In this document: piece after piece, positions 7,907-15,620 of the stretch | Position numbering within the stretch: the stretch's first letter is position 1 | Layout of the letters: each line of letters begins with the position of its first letter | From: Mycolicibacterium senegalense | Lineage (GTDB): Bacteria; Actinomycetota; Actinomycetes; Mycobacteriales; Mycobacteriaceae | Assembly: GCF_019645875.1 (NCBI RefSeq) | Contig: NZ_CP081000.1 | Location: 5,950,417 to 6,014,416, forward strand | DNA: 64,000 nt | Reading direction: 5' to 3' | Notes under the pieces: model-generated | What the model was told of the DNA's origin: nothing | Database searches by the model: none | The model's input: the letters and a program-made list of their open reading frames with translations, nothing else | Made by a program: the position numbers and the translations under genes

Positions 7907-8503
7907 ATGTCGGCCGGATCGACCCGGGAACGGCTGGTCACCGAGGCGATGAAGCTGTTCAGCGACAAGGGTTTCGAAGCCACCAGCGTGTCTCAGATCG
8001 AAGCTGCAGCGGGCTTGTCCGCCGGATCAGGAGCGCTGTACCGCCACTTCAAATCCAAGGACGCCCTCCTCTCGGCCGGCATCGACCGTCAGTTGGATCG
8101 TCGCTCGGCCATGCAGGACATCCGCGCCCTGTTCGCCGGACTCGGGGACTTACACAGCGAACTGACGGTGCTGGGTCGCTACCTGCTCACCGTGATCGAT
8201 CAGGAAACCGAGTTACTCCAGGTCGCGGCCCGCACCCCGGCCGGGATGTCTGATCGGCTGGACACCGCGTACGCCGCGCTCGTCGACGGGCTGTGCGACG
8301 AACTGAACGGCTGGATCAACGTCTGGGCGCCGAACCGATCTTCTGAAGAGACACGAGTACTGGCTTCACTCGGCATCAACAGCCTTCTCGGAGAACGCTT
8401 CGCCGCCAACCTGTTCCGCCGTCCGACAGCAGCCGCGTCCGATGACGAATACCTGAAGGAATGGACGGCCACACTCGCCGCTCGCGTAGAAGCGCTGGGC
8501 TGA
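7907..8503 (+). CDS. TetR family transcriptional regulator
   Basis: A 198-residue TetR protein. The helix-turn-helix is in TSVSQIEAAAGLSAGSGALYRHFKSKDALL at about residues 32-62 and a helical ligand-binding domain follows. The ATG at 7907 is chosen over an in-frame ATG at 7883 because a perfect AGGAGGT sits 6 bases upstream, and because the earlier start would fall inside the palindrome. It is divergent from the UbiB-UbiB-P450 operon, the standard arrangement for a local repressor. The ligand is not predictable. Confidence 0.92.
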   Translation: MSAGSTRERLVTEAMKLFSDKGFEATSVSQIEAAAGLSAGSGALYRHFKSKDALLSAGIDRQLDRRSAMQDIRALFAGLGDLHSELTVLGRYLLTVIDQETELLQVAARTPAGMSDRLDTAYAALVDGLCDELNGWINVWAPNRSSEETRVLASLGINSLLGERFAANLFRRPTAAASDDEYLKEWTATLAARVEALG

Positions 8504-8538
8504 TAGACAGCCGACCTCGGCCATGCTTGCCTGTGTAG

Positions 8539-8976
8539 ATGGGACGACCCTACCGCTATACCGACGTTCGACGGATTCCCGCAGACCCGGCGGTCGTTTG
8601 GAGCATCGTCGCCAACCATGAAGGAATGTCCGAGTGGACGCCTTCTCGGAAGGTAGTTCTGGAAGCTCCCGGCAACCCCGACCGATACGGCGTGGGCGCA
8701 ATCCGGGCGCTGCACATGTTCGGACCTGTTATCCGGGAGCGCATTACGCGGTTCGAACCGCCGACGACACTGCAGTACCGCTTGGTGTCCGGGCTGCCGT
8801 TTCGCGAGTACACCGGCCAGATCACGGTCGAGCCCACGGAAACCGGCAGCCTGATGTCGACGGTTATCAGCTTCCGCACGATCATCCCGGGCACGCAGAT
8901 TCTCGTCGCCATCGCGATACGCGTTGCCAGTGCCGGCGCTGCCCGCCTCGCGCGCAGGCGGCCGCAACCGCGATAA
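8539..8976 (+). CDS. SRPBCC (START-like) superfamily protein
   Basis: A 145-residue protein with the polyketide cyclase/dehydrase-like pattern: RRIPADPAVVWSIVANHEGMSEWTP at the N terminus, a run of beta strands (ERITRFEPPTTLQYRLVSG), and a C-terminal helix rich in Ala and Arg. Such proteins form a deep hydrophobic cavity and bind or carry lipids, sterols or polyketides. It lies 35 bases after the TetR gene in the same direction and could be co-transcribed with it. The typical length and single domain leave the ligand open. Confidence 0.82.
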   Translation: MGRPYRYTDVRRIPADPAVVWSIVANHEGMSEWTPSRKVVLEAPGNPDRYGVGAIRALHMFGPVIRERITRFEPPTTLQYRLVSGLPFREYTGQITVEPTETGSLMSTVISFRTIIPGTQILVAIAIRVASAGAARLARRRPQPR

Positions 8977-8982
8977 GCGCAG

Positions 8983-10583
8983 TTAGGGCCCGCGTACTTC
9001 CTTGCCGGTGAGGTCGGTGGCGTCCAGCAGGATCCAGTCGGGCGGAGCCGGCGCGGGATGGCCTAAGTCGTTGTCCCAGTCCAGGTCCCACTCCGGCTCG
9101 GGTTTCATGTCCCATTCCGGCAACCACTCCGGCTCAGGCTCCCACTCGGGCTCGGGCTCGGGCTCGGGCTCGAAGTCAGGCTGCAGCTCCCAGTCGGGTT
9201 CAAGGTCCCATTCGGGTTCGGGGCCGGCATCGGATGGGGCGAGCAGGAGTTCGGGGCGGTGGTGGTAGTTGATCCGATTCTGGCCGTGGTCGAGCCCCGG
9301 TGGCGGATGCCATTCAACCTCGCCGTGTTCGTCGATGGTGGTGCTGTAGCCGCCGTCGCTGTGGACCAGGCGGTTGTGCGGCCCGCAGGCCAGGGTCATC
9401 TCGTCGACGTTGGTGTTGCCGCCGTCAGCCCAGTCGGCGGTGGCATGGTGGGCTTGACAGCCGTAGGCGCCCACGGTGCAGCCCGGTTTGGTGCACCCCC
9501 CGTCGCGGGCGATGAGTACGACGCGTTGGGCGGGACTCGCGATACGCCGAGCTCGGAAGAGATTCAGCGCCGATCCGGTGGCCTGATCGAAGACCGCCAA
9601 GTAGTGACTGGCATGGGCGCCCATGCGGATGAGGTCCCCGATTGGAATCTTGGTGCCCCCACCGGGCACCCCGATTCCGGCGCGCGATTCGAGGTCTCGC
9701 AACGTGGTGCGCACGATCACCGACACCGGCAACCCGTTGAGCTGACCCAGATCCGTCATCAACGCGATGCGTCCGACCACCAGGAGCGCGTCGTGTCGGC
9801 GTTGGGCCAGGCTGCGGTGTTCATTGTCGATCTGAGCTTGGGTGGGAGTGCCGCACGTGCAGGGCTGGTCATCATCGGGGTTGCACATGCCCGGGGCGGC
9901 GAACTTGGCGAACAGCACTTCCCACACCGCAGCAGCTTCCGGGGTCAGGTTGCCCGTGAGCGCCGTCATCGCGTCACGGCCCTGCTTGCCGGTGGACAGC
10001 CCGCGTTTGCGGGCCCGTTCGGTGTCGTCGGGTTCGGGTCGGTCCGTCCTGATCGAGCAGAAACAACCGCAACTCGGCGGTGTCTTTGAGTTCTTTGGGC
10101 CCCACCCCGACCGCGACCCGGACCAGGTCGGCTTCGAACTGCTCCCGGGTCACCTGGTCGACGAACCCGGGCAACCCCTTGACCGCCTCACGCAGCACCT
10201 TGACGTGATCGGGATTGATCAAGCCAGCCCCCACCGCGGCAGCGACCACCGGCAGCGCCGGTGGTAGCGGTTGGCCGGTCAACGAACGCCGCGGGCCCAA
10301 CTCGGCGGCCTCACCCAACCGCCGGCCGGCCTCAGCGCCGGACAGCCGCCAGCGGACACGCAACACCTCGTTCCATGACTTGGCGCCCAACTCACGAGGC
10401 GTGGACTCGGCCTGCAGTTGCGCCAGCAGCCGATGCAGCGCGGAAGGCAGTTGGCAGGTCAACGCCTCGTACTCGTCGAGCACCGCCAGCAGTTCAGCGG
10501 GTCAGGCAACCGAAGTCACACGCGGCGAACGCGTCGAGAGCGGCCCGCAACCCCGCCACCGCTTGAACCGGCCCCGCCTGCAT
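8983..10583 (-). pseudogene. 13E12/DUF222-HNH endonuclease gene with two frameshifts
   Basis: Three reading frames together make one protein. An N-terminal piece from the ATG at 10583 (MQAGPVQAVAGLRAAL... CDFGCLT) stops at 10494. A middle DUF222 piece (about 9974-10505) reads LLAVLDEYEALTCQLP... A C-terminal piece, continuous in frame from about 10040 (RARKRGLSTGKQGRDAM), ends at 8983. The last piece has the HNH site CTKPGCTVGAYGCQAHHATADW...ACGPHNRLVH. Both junctions need the same +1 step and both fall on ACCCG. The tail from about 9100 to 9250 codes for Glu-Pro-Trp-rich repeats. 13E12 genes are repeated mobile-like elements in mycobacteria and are often frameshifted. Sequencing error at the C runs is the main alternative. 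Confidence 0.8.
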
Positions 10584-10628
10584 GGTTCGAACATACATTC
10601 GACCACCGACAAGTTGCGGCCACGAGAA

Positions 10629-11525
10629 CTAGCCGATTCGGTCTGGCGACCAGTACTCCAACATCTCGGCGAAGGTCTCGAAGGCCGGCTTCGACACCCC
10701 GTAGGCGGCCTCGAAGTGGATGCTCAACGGGAAACCGAGCTCGGCCACCCCGTCGATGACCCGCTTGTAGAGGTCGAGCATCAGGCGGCGCTTGTCCGCG
10801 GGCTCCCGCTGGGCCAGGTCGGTGACGAATGCCTGCTCAGCGGCCACCGCCTCGTTGCCCGGGTCCTGGATGAGCCAGTTGATCAGACCGACCTTGGTCT
10901 CCATCTTCGGCACGAACCCGAAAGACAGCAGAATCTCCGGGCGGTGGTCGGTGGTCTTGGCGAGTTCGGTGAGGAACTCGACGATGGCGTCGGAGTACAG
11001 CAGCTGGGTCATGCCGTACGTCGCGCCCTTGTCGCACTTGAAGTTGAACCGGCCCTGCTCGCCCTCACGGGTGGGGATGAGGATGGCGCCCCGGTTGGGG
11101 ACCACGTCCTCATAGATCGACAGGGCATCGGTGGGGGCGACGCCCTCGCCCTCACCGTCTTTCATGGTGCGGGGCACGCCGACGAAGGCGATGCCTTCGA
11201 ATCCAGCGCCGCTGAGGTCGTCGAGGCGCTTGCCCAGCGCCTCGGAGTCCAGGAACGAGGTGACCTGCGTGCACAGACCACGCATGCCGGGTAGCTCGGG
11301 CCGGAGGATGTTCCAGTAGTCCAGGACATCCATCCGCGGCTTCATCTCGATCGGACGGTCGTCGTCCTCATCGATCATCCCGGGAATCATCACGTGGCGG
11401 ATCCGGCCTTCGATGCCGGTCTCAGCTGCCAAGGCGAGCACTTTTCGCGCCTCTTCAACGGGGTACTGCACCCCGCGGTCAAGGGTGGGCGGGACAAGTT
11501 CCAGCGCGATGGTGTTCAGAGGCAC
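10629..11525 (-). CDS. Non-canonical methylenetetrahydrofolate reductase-like protein (Rv2172c family)
   Basis: A 298-residue protein resembling mycobacterial Rv2172c, a MetF-like TIM-barrel reductase that lacks the flavin-binding features of classical MetF. It would make 5-methyl-THF for methionine synthesis. The N-terminal PLNTIALELVPPTLDRG and the segments GFEGIAFVGVPRTM and LLSFGFVPKMETKVG support this. The GTG at 11525 is preferred because GGAG lies 8 bases upstream; an ATG at 11546 would add 7 residues. The frame stays open far upstream under the divergent genes but carries no recognisable sequence there. The family assignment is from memory of the sequence, so function is moderately sure. 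Confidence 0.75.
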   Translation of the reverse strand: MPLNTIALELVPPTLDRGVQYPVEEARKVLALAAETGIEGRIRHVMIPGMIDEDDDRPIEMKPRMDVLDYWNILRPELPGMRGLCTQVTSFLDSEALGKRLDDLSGAGFEGIAFVGVPRTMKDGEGEGVAPTDALSIYEDVVPNRGAILIPTREGEQGRFNFKCDKGATYGMTQLLYSDAIVEFLTELAKTTDHRPEILLSFGFVPKMETKVGLINWLIQDPGNEAVAAEQAFVTDLAQREPADKRRLMLDLYKRVIDGVAELGFPLSIHFEAAYGVSKPAFETFAEMLEYWSPDRIG

Positions 11526-11678
11526 CTGATTGCTCCACACTCTCATTACATTCAGACACGGCGTCCTGGGCGGCATTGACCATGAGGCCGGTCCATCCAC
11601 CCTACGGAGCCAGGCTGGCGACCACACAGGTACCTCCGTCAACACCCGGCGCCGCTCGCCCCGTGGTAGACCACCTGC

Positions 11679-12440
11679 ATGGCTGAGCGTGTCACATTCC
11701 CCAGTTCGACCGGCCCCACGCTGGCGGGCGTCATCGACCGGCCGGACGGGCCGGTCCGAGGCTGGGGCGTGTTCTCGCACGGTTTCACCCTCGGTAAGGA
11801 CTCGCCGGCCGCCTCCCGGATCTGCAAGCAGCTGGCCGCCGACGGCATCGGGATGTTGCGCTTCGATGCGCTGGGCCTGGGCGACTCCGAAGGCGACTGG
11901 GGCGACGGCTCGTTCACCGTCAAGGTCAACGACATCATTGCGGCCTGCACGTTCATGGCCGAGCGCGGCACGCCGCCCGACCTTCTGATCGGACATTCCT
12001 GGGGCGGTGCGGCGGTGATCGCCGCGGCGCGGCGGTCCCCCGGCGTGCGAGCCGTGGTGACCGTCGGTGCGCCGTTCGACCCCACACACGTCGAGCGCCA
12101 GTACGACGCAGTGATCGACCAGGTCTGCGCCGAAGGCAGCGGCCAATGGATGGTGGGCGGGAAGACGCTGACACTCAAGCGGGCCTTCGTCGAGGATGTC
12201 CGGGCCACCGAGCTGCTGGACAAGATCAAAGGCCTCAAACTGCCGTTGCTCATCCTGCACTCCCCGACCGACAACACCGTCGGCATCAAGAACGCGAGCG
12301 ACATCTTCTGGGCCGCCCGCCACCCCCGCAGCTTCGTCTCGCTGGAAGGTTCCGAACACCTGCTCACCGGGCCCGGGCAGGCCAAGCGCGCCGGCCGGAT
12401 CATCGGCGCCTGGGCCGACGCCTACCTCGACGTGCGATAG
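11679..12440 (+). CDS. Alpha/beta hydrolase
   Basis: A 253-residue alpha/beta hydrolase. The oxyanion-side motif FSHGFTLGKDSPAA is near residue 34, the nucleophile elbow GHSWGG has S107, an acid is probably in LHSPTDNTVG, and the histidine is in EGSEHLLTG. The N-terminal VTFPSSTGPTLAGVIDRPDGP matches hydrolases that occur with, or fused to, OsmC domains, but no OsmC domain is present here. No signal peptide, so cytosolic. It is followed 9 bases later by the lumazine synthase gene and is likely co-transcribed with it. Esterase or thioesterase activity is a fair guess. Confidence 0.88.
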   Translation: MAERVTFPSSTGPTLAGVIDRPDGPVRGWGVFSHGFTLGKDSPAASRICKQLAADGIGMLRFDALGLGDSEGDWGDGSFTVKVNDIIAACTFMAERGTPPDLLIGHSWGGAAVIAAARRSPGVRAVVTVGAPFDPTHVERQYDAVIDQVCAEGSGQWMVGGKTLTLKRAFVEDVRATELLDKIKGLKLPLLILHSPTDNTVGIKNASDIFWAARHPRSFVSLEGSEHLLTGPGQAKRAGRIIGAWADAYLDVR

Positions 12441-12449
12441 CGTCAGCAC

Positions 12450-12902
12450 ATGTCTGACGCAGCCACTCAGATCGCGTTCGTGCAAGCCACCTGGCATCGC
12501 AACATCGTCGACAAGGCGCGCGAGGGGTTCACCCAGCAGATCGGCACCCATGGATTCGCCGATGCGTCCCTCGAGTTCTTCGAAGTGCCCGGCGCCTTCG
12601 AAATCCCGCTCACCGCAAAGCGTCTGGCGCTCACCGGGCGTTACCGGGCGATCGTGGCGGCCGGGCTCGTCGTCGACGGCGGCATCTACCGCCACGACTT
12701 CGTGGCCACCGCGGTGATCGACGGGCTGATGCGGGTGCAACTCGACACCGACGTTCCGGTGTTCTCGGTCGTGCTCACTCCGCACCATTTCCACGAACAC
12801 GACGAGCATGTCGACTACTTCACGAAGCACTTCGTCAAGAAAGGTGCCGAGGCGGCCAACGCCGTCGCGGCGACGCTGGCCCTGCACAGTTCGTTGGACT
12901 AA
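12450..12902 (+). CDS. ribH: 6,7-dimethyl-8-ribityllumazine synthase, type II (RibH2-like)
   Basis: A 150-residue lumazine synthase that condenses 5-amino-6-ribitylaminouracil with dihydroxybutanone phosphate in riboflavin synthesis. The substrate motif VPGAFEIPLTAKRLA and the catalytic block VVDGGIYRHDFVATAVIDG with its conserved His are present. The sequence, especially SVVLTPHHFHEHDEH, resembles the type II (RibH2) enzymes of Brucella and rhizobia rather than the usual actinobacterial RibH. No other riboflavin genes are nearby, so it is probably a second, stand-alone copy. It ends in a 4-base convergent overlap with the esterase gene. Confidence 0.92.
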   Translation: MSDAATQIAFVQATWHRNIVDKAREGFTQQIGTHGFADASLEFFEVPGAFEIPLTAKRLALTGRYRAIVAAGLVVDGGIYRHDFVATAVIDGLMRVQLDTDVPVFSVVLTPHHFHEHDEHVDYFTKHFVKKGAEAANAVAATLALHSSLD

Positions 12903-13894
12903 TTGCCCGTCGCGCGGCGAACGTGTCCGGCGATGTGGTCGTAGACCCTGCGCGTGACCTCGACGTCGTCACTCATGATGTTGTAGCCGTGGTCGACGCC
13001 GGGCACTTCGTGATACTCGGCCAGTGAGCCGACCGCGTCGAGCTTCTGGGCGTATCGCCAGGCCTCGTCGCGCAGCCGGTCGTACTCGGCGGTGACGATC
13101 AGCGCCGGGGCGATGCCTTCGATTCCGTCGGCGTTGGTGCCCCAGGCCGGGGAGGCCAGGCGGTCACTGCGCCGAGCCCGCTCGGGAATGTAGGCGGTGT
13201 CGAACACCTCACCCATCCAGGGCTTCATCACGGCTTTGGCGCCCAGCGGGGAATGCTTGTCCTTCGTCGCGGTCACCAGATCCAGCGGCGGGTAGTGCAG
13301 AACCTGCAATGCGATCGACGGCCCGCCGTGCTCGAGGGCCAGCCGACAAGCCGCAGCGGAAAGGCTGCCGCCCGCGCTCTGGCCGCCGACACACAACCGG
13401 CCGCCATCCCAATCCCGCTCGGGCGCCGAGACCCAGCCCAGTACGTCATAGATCTGCTCGGCCGAAGTGGGAAACCTGCGGTGCGGCGCCAAGAGGTAAT
13501 CGACATTGACCACAACGACATTCGCCTTGGCCGCCAGATAACGGCACCACGGGTCGTCCTGTTCCCGATGCCCGACGACGAAACCGCCGCCGTGCACGTT
13601 CACGTACACGGCGGCTTTCGCGTCATCCGACGGCGGGTGGTACACCGTCGCGGCTACTCGTCCGTGCCGGGTCGGGATATCGGTCAGCGTTGTGCGGCCC
13701 GGGATTTCGGGAAACCGCACGCCCGGTTTGGGCGCAGGATTGACGGCCGCGGAGAACAGGCGTGCCAAGGCGTCGGCCAGCATCGGTGTGGAAAGTATGG
13801 ACACGGTTTCCTTCGAATGCGCGGTCAGGACTGAACGTTCCATTGTGAACCCGACCACTTCGGCAGGGAACCGAAGGGGTAAACCGCTGGACAT
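12899..13894 (-). CDS. Alpha/beta hydrolase of the hormone-sensitive lipase family
   Basis: A 331-residue esterase/lipase. The HSL oxyanion motif HGGGF is at about residues 101-105, the nucleophile elbow GQSAGG has S173, the acid is probably in TAEYDRLRDEA and the histidine in PGVDHGYNIM. The frame opens at 13921, but the ATG at 13894 is chosen because it leaves room for a promoter and palindrome between this gene and the divergent TetR. A start at 13843 is also possible. Mycobacterial homologues (LipF/LipH-type) cleave short acyl esters. No signal peptide is seen. Confidence 0.9.
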   Translation of the reverse strand: MSSGLPLRFPAEVVGFTMERSVLTAHSKETVSILSTPMLADALARLFSAAVNPAPKPGVRFPEIPGRTTLTDIPTRHGRVAATVYHPPSDDAKAAVYVNVHGGGFVVGHREQDDPWCRYLAAKANVVVVNVDYLLAPHRRFPTSAEQIYDVLGWVSAPERDWDGGRLCVGGQSAGGSLSAAACRLALEHGGPSIALQVLHYPPLDLVTATKDKHSPLGAKAVMKPWMGEVFDTAYIPERARRSDRLASPAWGTNADGIEGIAPALIVTAEYDRLRDEAWRYAQKLDAVGSLAEYHEVPGVDHGYNIMSDDVEVTRRVYDHIAGHVRRATGN

Positions 13895-13917
13895 GTCCCT
13901 GCCGACCGAGAATGTGA

Positions 13918-13930
13918 ACATGGCTCATGT
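13918..13930. promoter_or_regulatory. Small palindrome ACATG-GCT-CATGT between divergent esterase and TetR genes
   Basis: Perfect 5-base arms around a 3-base centre lie midway between the esterase start (13894) and the likely TetR GTG start (13954). Position suits an autoregulatory TetR site, but the arms are short, so this is a weak call. Confidence 0.3.
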
Positions 13931-14574
13931 CAGCGATATGCGACGATTCTGAGGTGGTCCCCCACAAGCCACTACGGCGCCGCCAACCCGTCCAGGAACG
14001 CAGCCGACGCCGTGTCGAGCGCATCCGGGCCGCAGCGCTCGAGCTGCTGGAGACCCGGGGTGTAGACGCCGTCACCACCCGCGCCATCGCGCAACGGGCC
14101 GAAGTCCCGGTCGCGACGGTCTATCAGTTCTTCCCCAACCGCGATGCGATCCTGCAGGAGATCGTGGCCGATCACCTCGACCGGCGGGACGCCGAAGGCG
14201 CGGCGATCCTGGCCGCACTGGCACCGACCAGCCTGGCCGAGGTCGCCCACGGCATCTTCGAATTCCACTACGAGCACCTGCGCAACCATCCGCACCTGGT
14301 GGACCTGCACTACACCAGCCTGGCCAGCGGCCTGATCGCCGACCCACGGGCACGCCGAACCGAGTTCGCCCACGCCCTGCACGGTGCGCTGTTGCACTGG
14401 GGTCTCTTGGCCGAGGGCACCGATCCCTTGATGACGATGGTGGCTGTCGAGATGGGCGATCGCCTGCTGGAGATGGCTTTCCATGCGGGACGGGGGCCGG
14501 ACCGGGCGATCCTCACCGAGGGCGAGCGGGCGCTGACGCAGTATCTGCAGACCTACGCCGCACCCACGTCCTGA
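13927..14574 (+). CDS. TetR family transcriptional regulator
   Basis: Up to 215 residues. The N-terminal VQERSRRRVERIRAAALELLETRGVDAVTTRAIAQRAEVPVATVYQFFPNRDAIL block is a textbook TetR DNA-binding domain (about residues 22-76), followed by a C-terminal regulatory domain resembling TetR_C_17. The ATG at 13927 is the longest start; a GTG at 13954 (VVPHKPLRRR) would move the gene off the intergenic palindrome and may be the real one. It is divergent from the HSL esterase and probably represses it. The 3' end overlaps the convergent unknown gene by 22 bases. Confidence 0.9.
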   Translation: MSAICDDSEVVPHKPLRRRQPVQERSRRRVERIRAAALELLETRGVDAVTTRAIAQRAEVPVATVYQFFPNRDAILQEIVADHLDRRDAEGAAILAALAPTSLAEVAHGIFEFHYEHLRNHPHLVDLHYTSLASGLIADPRARRTEFAHALHGALLHWGLLAEGTDPLMTMVAVEMGDRLLEMAFHAGRGPDRAILTEGERALTQYLQTYAAPTS

Positions 14575-14945
14575 ACGACGGCGCGTCGCTGCTTTGCCAG
14601 CGCGAAGCGGGTGAGCGTGCCGACGAACCGCTCGAGGGCGACGCCGTCGCCGCGCGTAGCCGAGGCCGGGATCCAGGTTCCGCCGCGGCGTTCGAGCAGC
14701 AGTTCCTCGACCGGCTCGTCGAATACCTGGGTCGCCACTCCGGGCTCGGTCGCATCCCGCCAGTCCTCGACGATGTGAACCTGCAGGCTCCTGCCGTCGA
14801 GCCGGCGCACCCGCACCGACGAGGCCGACACGGAGACGGCGAGGGTGGTGGTGGGAAAGTCACCGCCGATGCCCACCTGGACGGCACCGTCGACGAGCGG
14901 AACCGTCAGCAAGGTGGTGCCCCGGCATAATCGGTCGAGCTCCAT
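14553..14945 (-). CDS. Unknown protein directly behind a Fur/Zur-like box
   Basis: A 130-residue protein (MELDRLCRGTTLLTVPLVDG...) that I do not recognise. It is rich in beta-prone segments (TLLTVPLV, TTTLAVSVSASSVRVRRL, SLQVHIVEDW), has no signal peptide or membrane segment and a single Cys, and ends with a basic patch (RFALAKQRRAVV). The in-frame ATG at 14963 lies inside the palindromic box, so the ATG at 14945 is preferred; it is only 3 bases from the box, consistent with a very short or leaderless transcript. If the box is real, the gene belongs to a metal-starvation regulon. Confidence 0.65.
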   Translation of the reverse strand: MELDRLCRGTTLLTVPLVDGAVQVGIGGDFPTTTLAVSVSASSVRVRRLDGRSLQVHIVEDWRDATEPGVATQVFDEPVEELLLERRGGTWIPASATRGDGVALERFVGTLTRFALAKQRRAVVQDVGAA

Positions 14946-14948
14946 GCC

Positions 14949-14967
14949 GTTAATGATTATCATTTTC
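14949..14967 (-). promoter_or_regulatory. Fur/Zur-type operator
   Basis: On the minus strand this reads GAAAATGATAATCATTAAC, matching the classical 19-base Fur consensus at 17 positions and resembling actinobacterial Zur (FurB) boxes. Its core AATGAT-T-ATCATT is a perfect palindrome and is strikingly AT-rich in this high-GC region. It abuts the start of the unknown gene at 14945. Iron control in mycobacteria normally uses IdeR with a different box, so Zur is the more likely binder. Confidence 0.6.
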
Positions 14968-15011
14968 AGCTGGTGCGTTCAACTGAACTCACAAGCCCGC
15001 TGCTCAGCCGG

Positions 15012-15512
15012 TCAGCGACGCACGCCGCTACCGCCGACTTCGGCGGCAAGCGGCGGTGGCAACGGGGTGGTGGGCGTGGGCGACGCCGCCGCCGGGGCCG
15101 GCGCTCCCGGGCGATGGAAGTCGACCATCGCCTCCTCGCGGAGCACCTTCTCTCCCACGCTGAGCACCAGCGACTTCGAGGTCACCAGGTATTCGATCCC
15201 GGCGTTCTCCACGCGGAACGCGCCGTCGTCGTTGCGGGTCGCGGGCACGATCAACTTGGCGCCGTCGCGCAGCCGCACCCCGCGGTATTCGTATTTGCCG
15301 CCCGACACCGAGCAGATCGCCACCCGGGACGCGTCGGTACTGCCGAACAACACGGTCGCGTCCGCGGTGGCACAGCGCGCGGTGGAGTCGACATACCCCC
15401 GGGCATCACTGGACGGTGCGGCCGAGGCCGCCGGAACACCCACCGCGAGCATCGTGACACCCGCCGTCACCGCAGCGGTGAGACAGCGACGCGGGGAGCA
15501 GGCACCAGTCAT
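15012..15512 (-). CDS. Exported protein of unknown function
   Basis: A 166-residue protein with a Sec signal peptide (basic start, hydrophobic AAVTAGVTMLAVGVPAASA, cleavage expected after AASA near residue 31). The mature part has two cysteines that could pair (STARCATAD and VAICSVSGG) and beta-strand-like segments (YEYRGVRLRDGAKLIVPATR), and ends in a Pro/Ala-rich tail (APAPAAASPTPTTPLPPP). This layout is common in mycobacterial cell-wall proteins of unknown function. It stands alone between two leftward genes with gaps of 66 and 108 bases. Confidence 0.8.
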   Translation of the reverse strand: MTGACSPRRCLTAAVTAGVTMLAVGVPAASAAPSSDARGYVDSTARCATADATVLFGSTDASRVAICSVSGGKYEYRGVRLRDGAKLIVPATRNDDGAFRVENAGIEYLVTSKSLVLSVGEKVLREEAMVDFHRPGAPAPAAASPTPTTPLPPPLAAEVGGSGVRR

Positions 15513-15620
15513 CGGTTACCACTGAACCACGGCTTTGCTGCTTACGGCAGCGTCAACCCCGAGACACCACCGAATCGTTAGATCTCCGCAACACAACCGG
15601 ATCCGCGGCGAGCCAGGGAC

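Noticed and set aside
11526..12887. Minus-strand open frame extending far upstream of the MTHFR-like gene
   Set aside because: It is antisense to clear alpha/beta hydrolase and ribH genes and its translation is low-complexity Arg/Gly/His-rich; the real start is the GTG at 11525 with GGAG.
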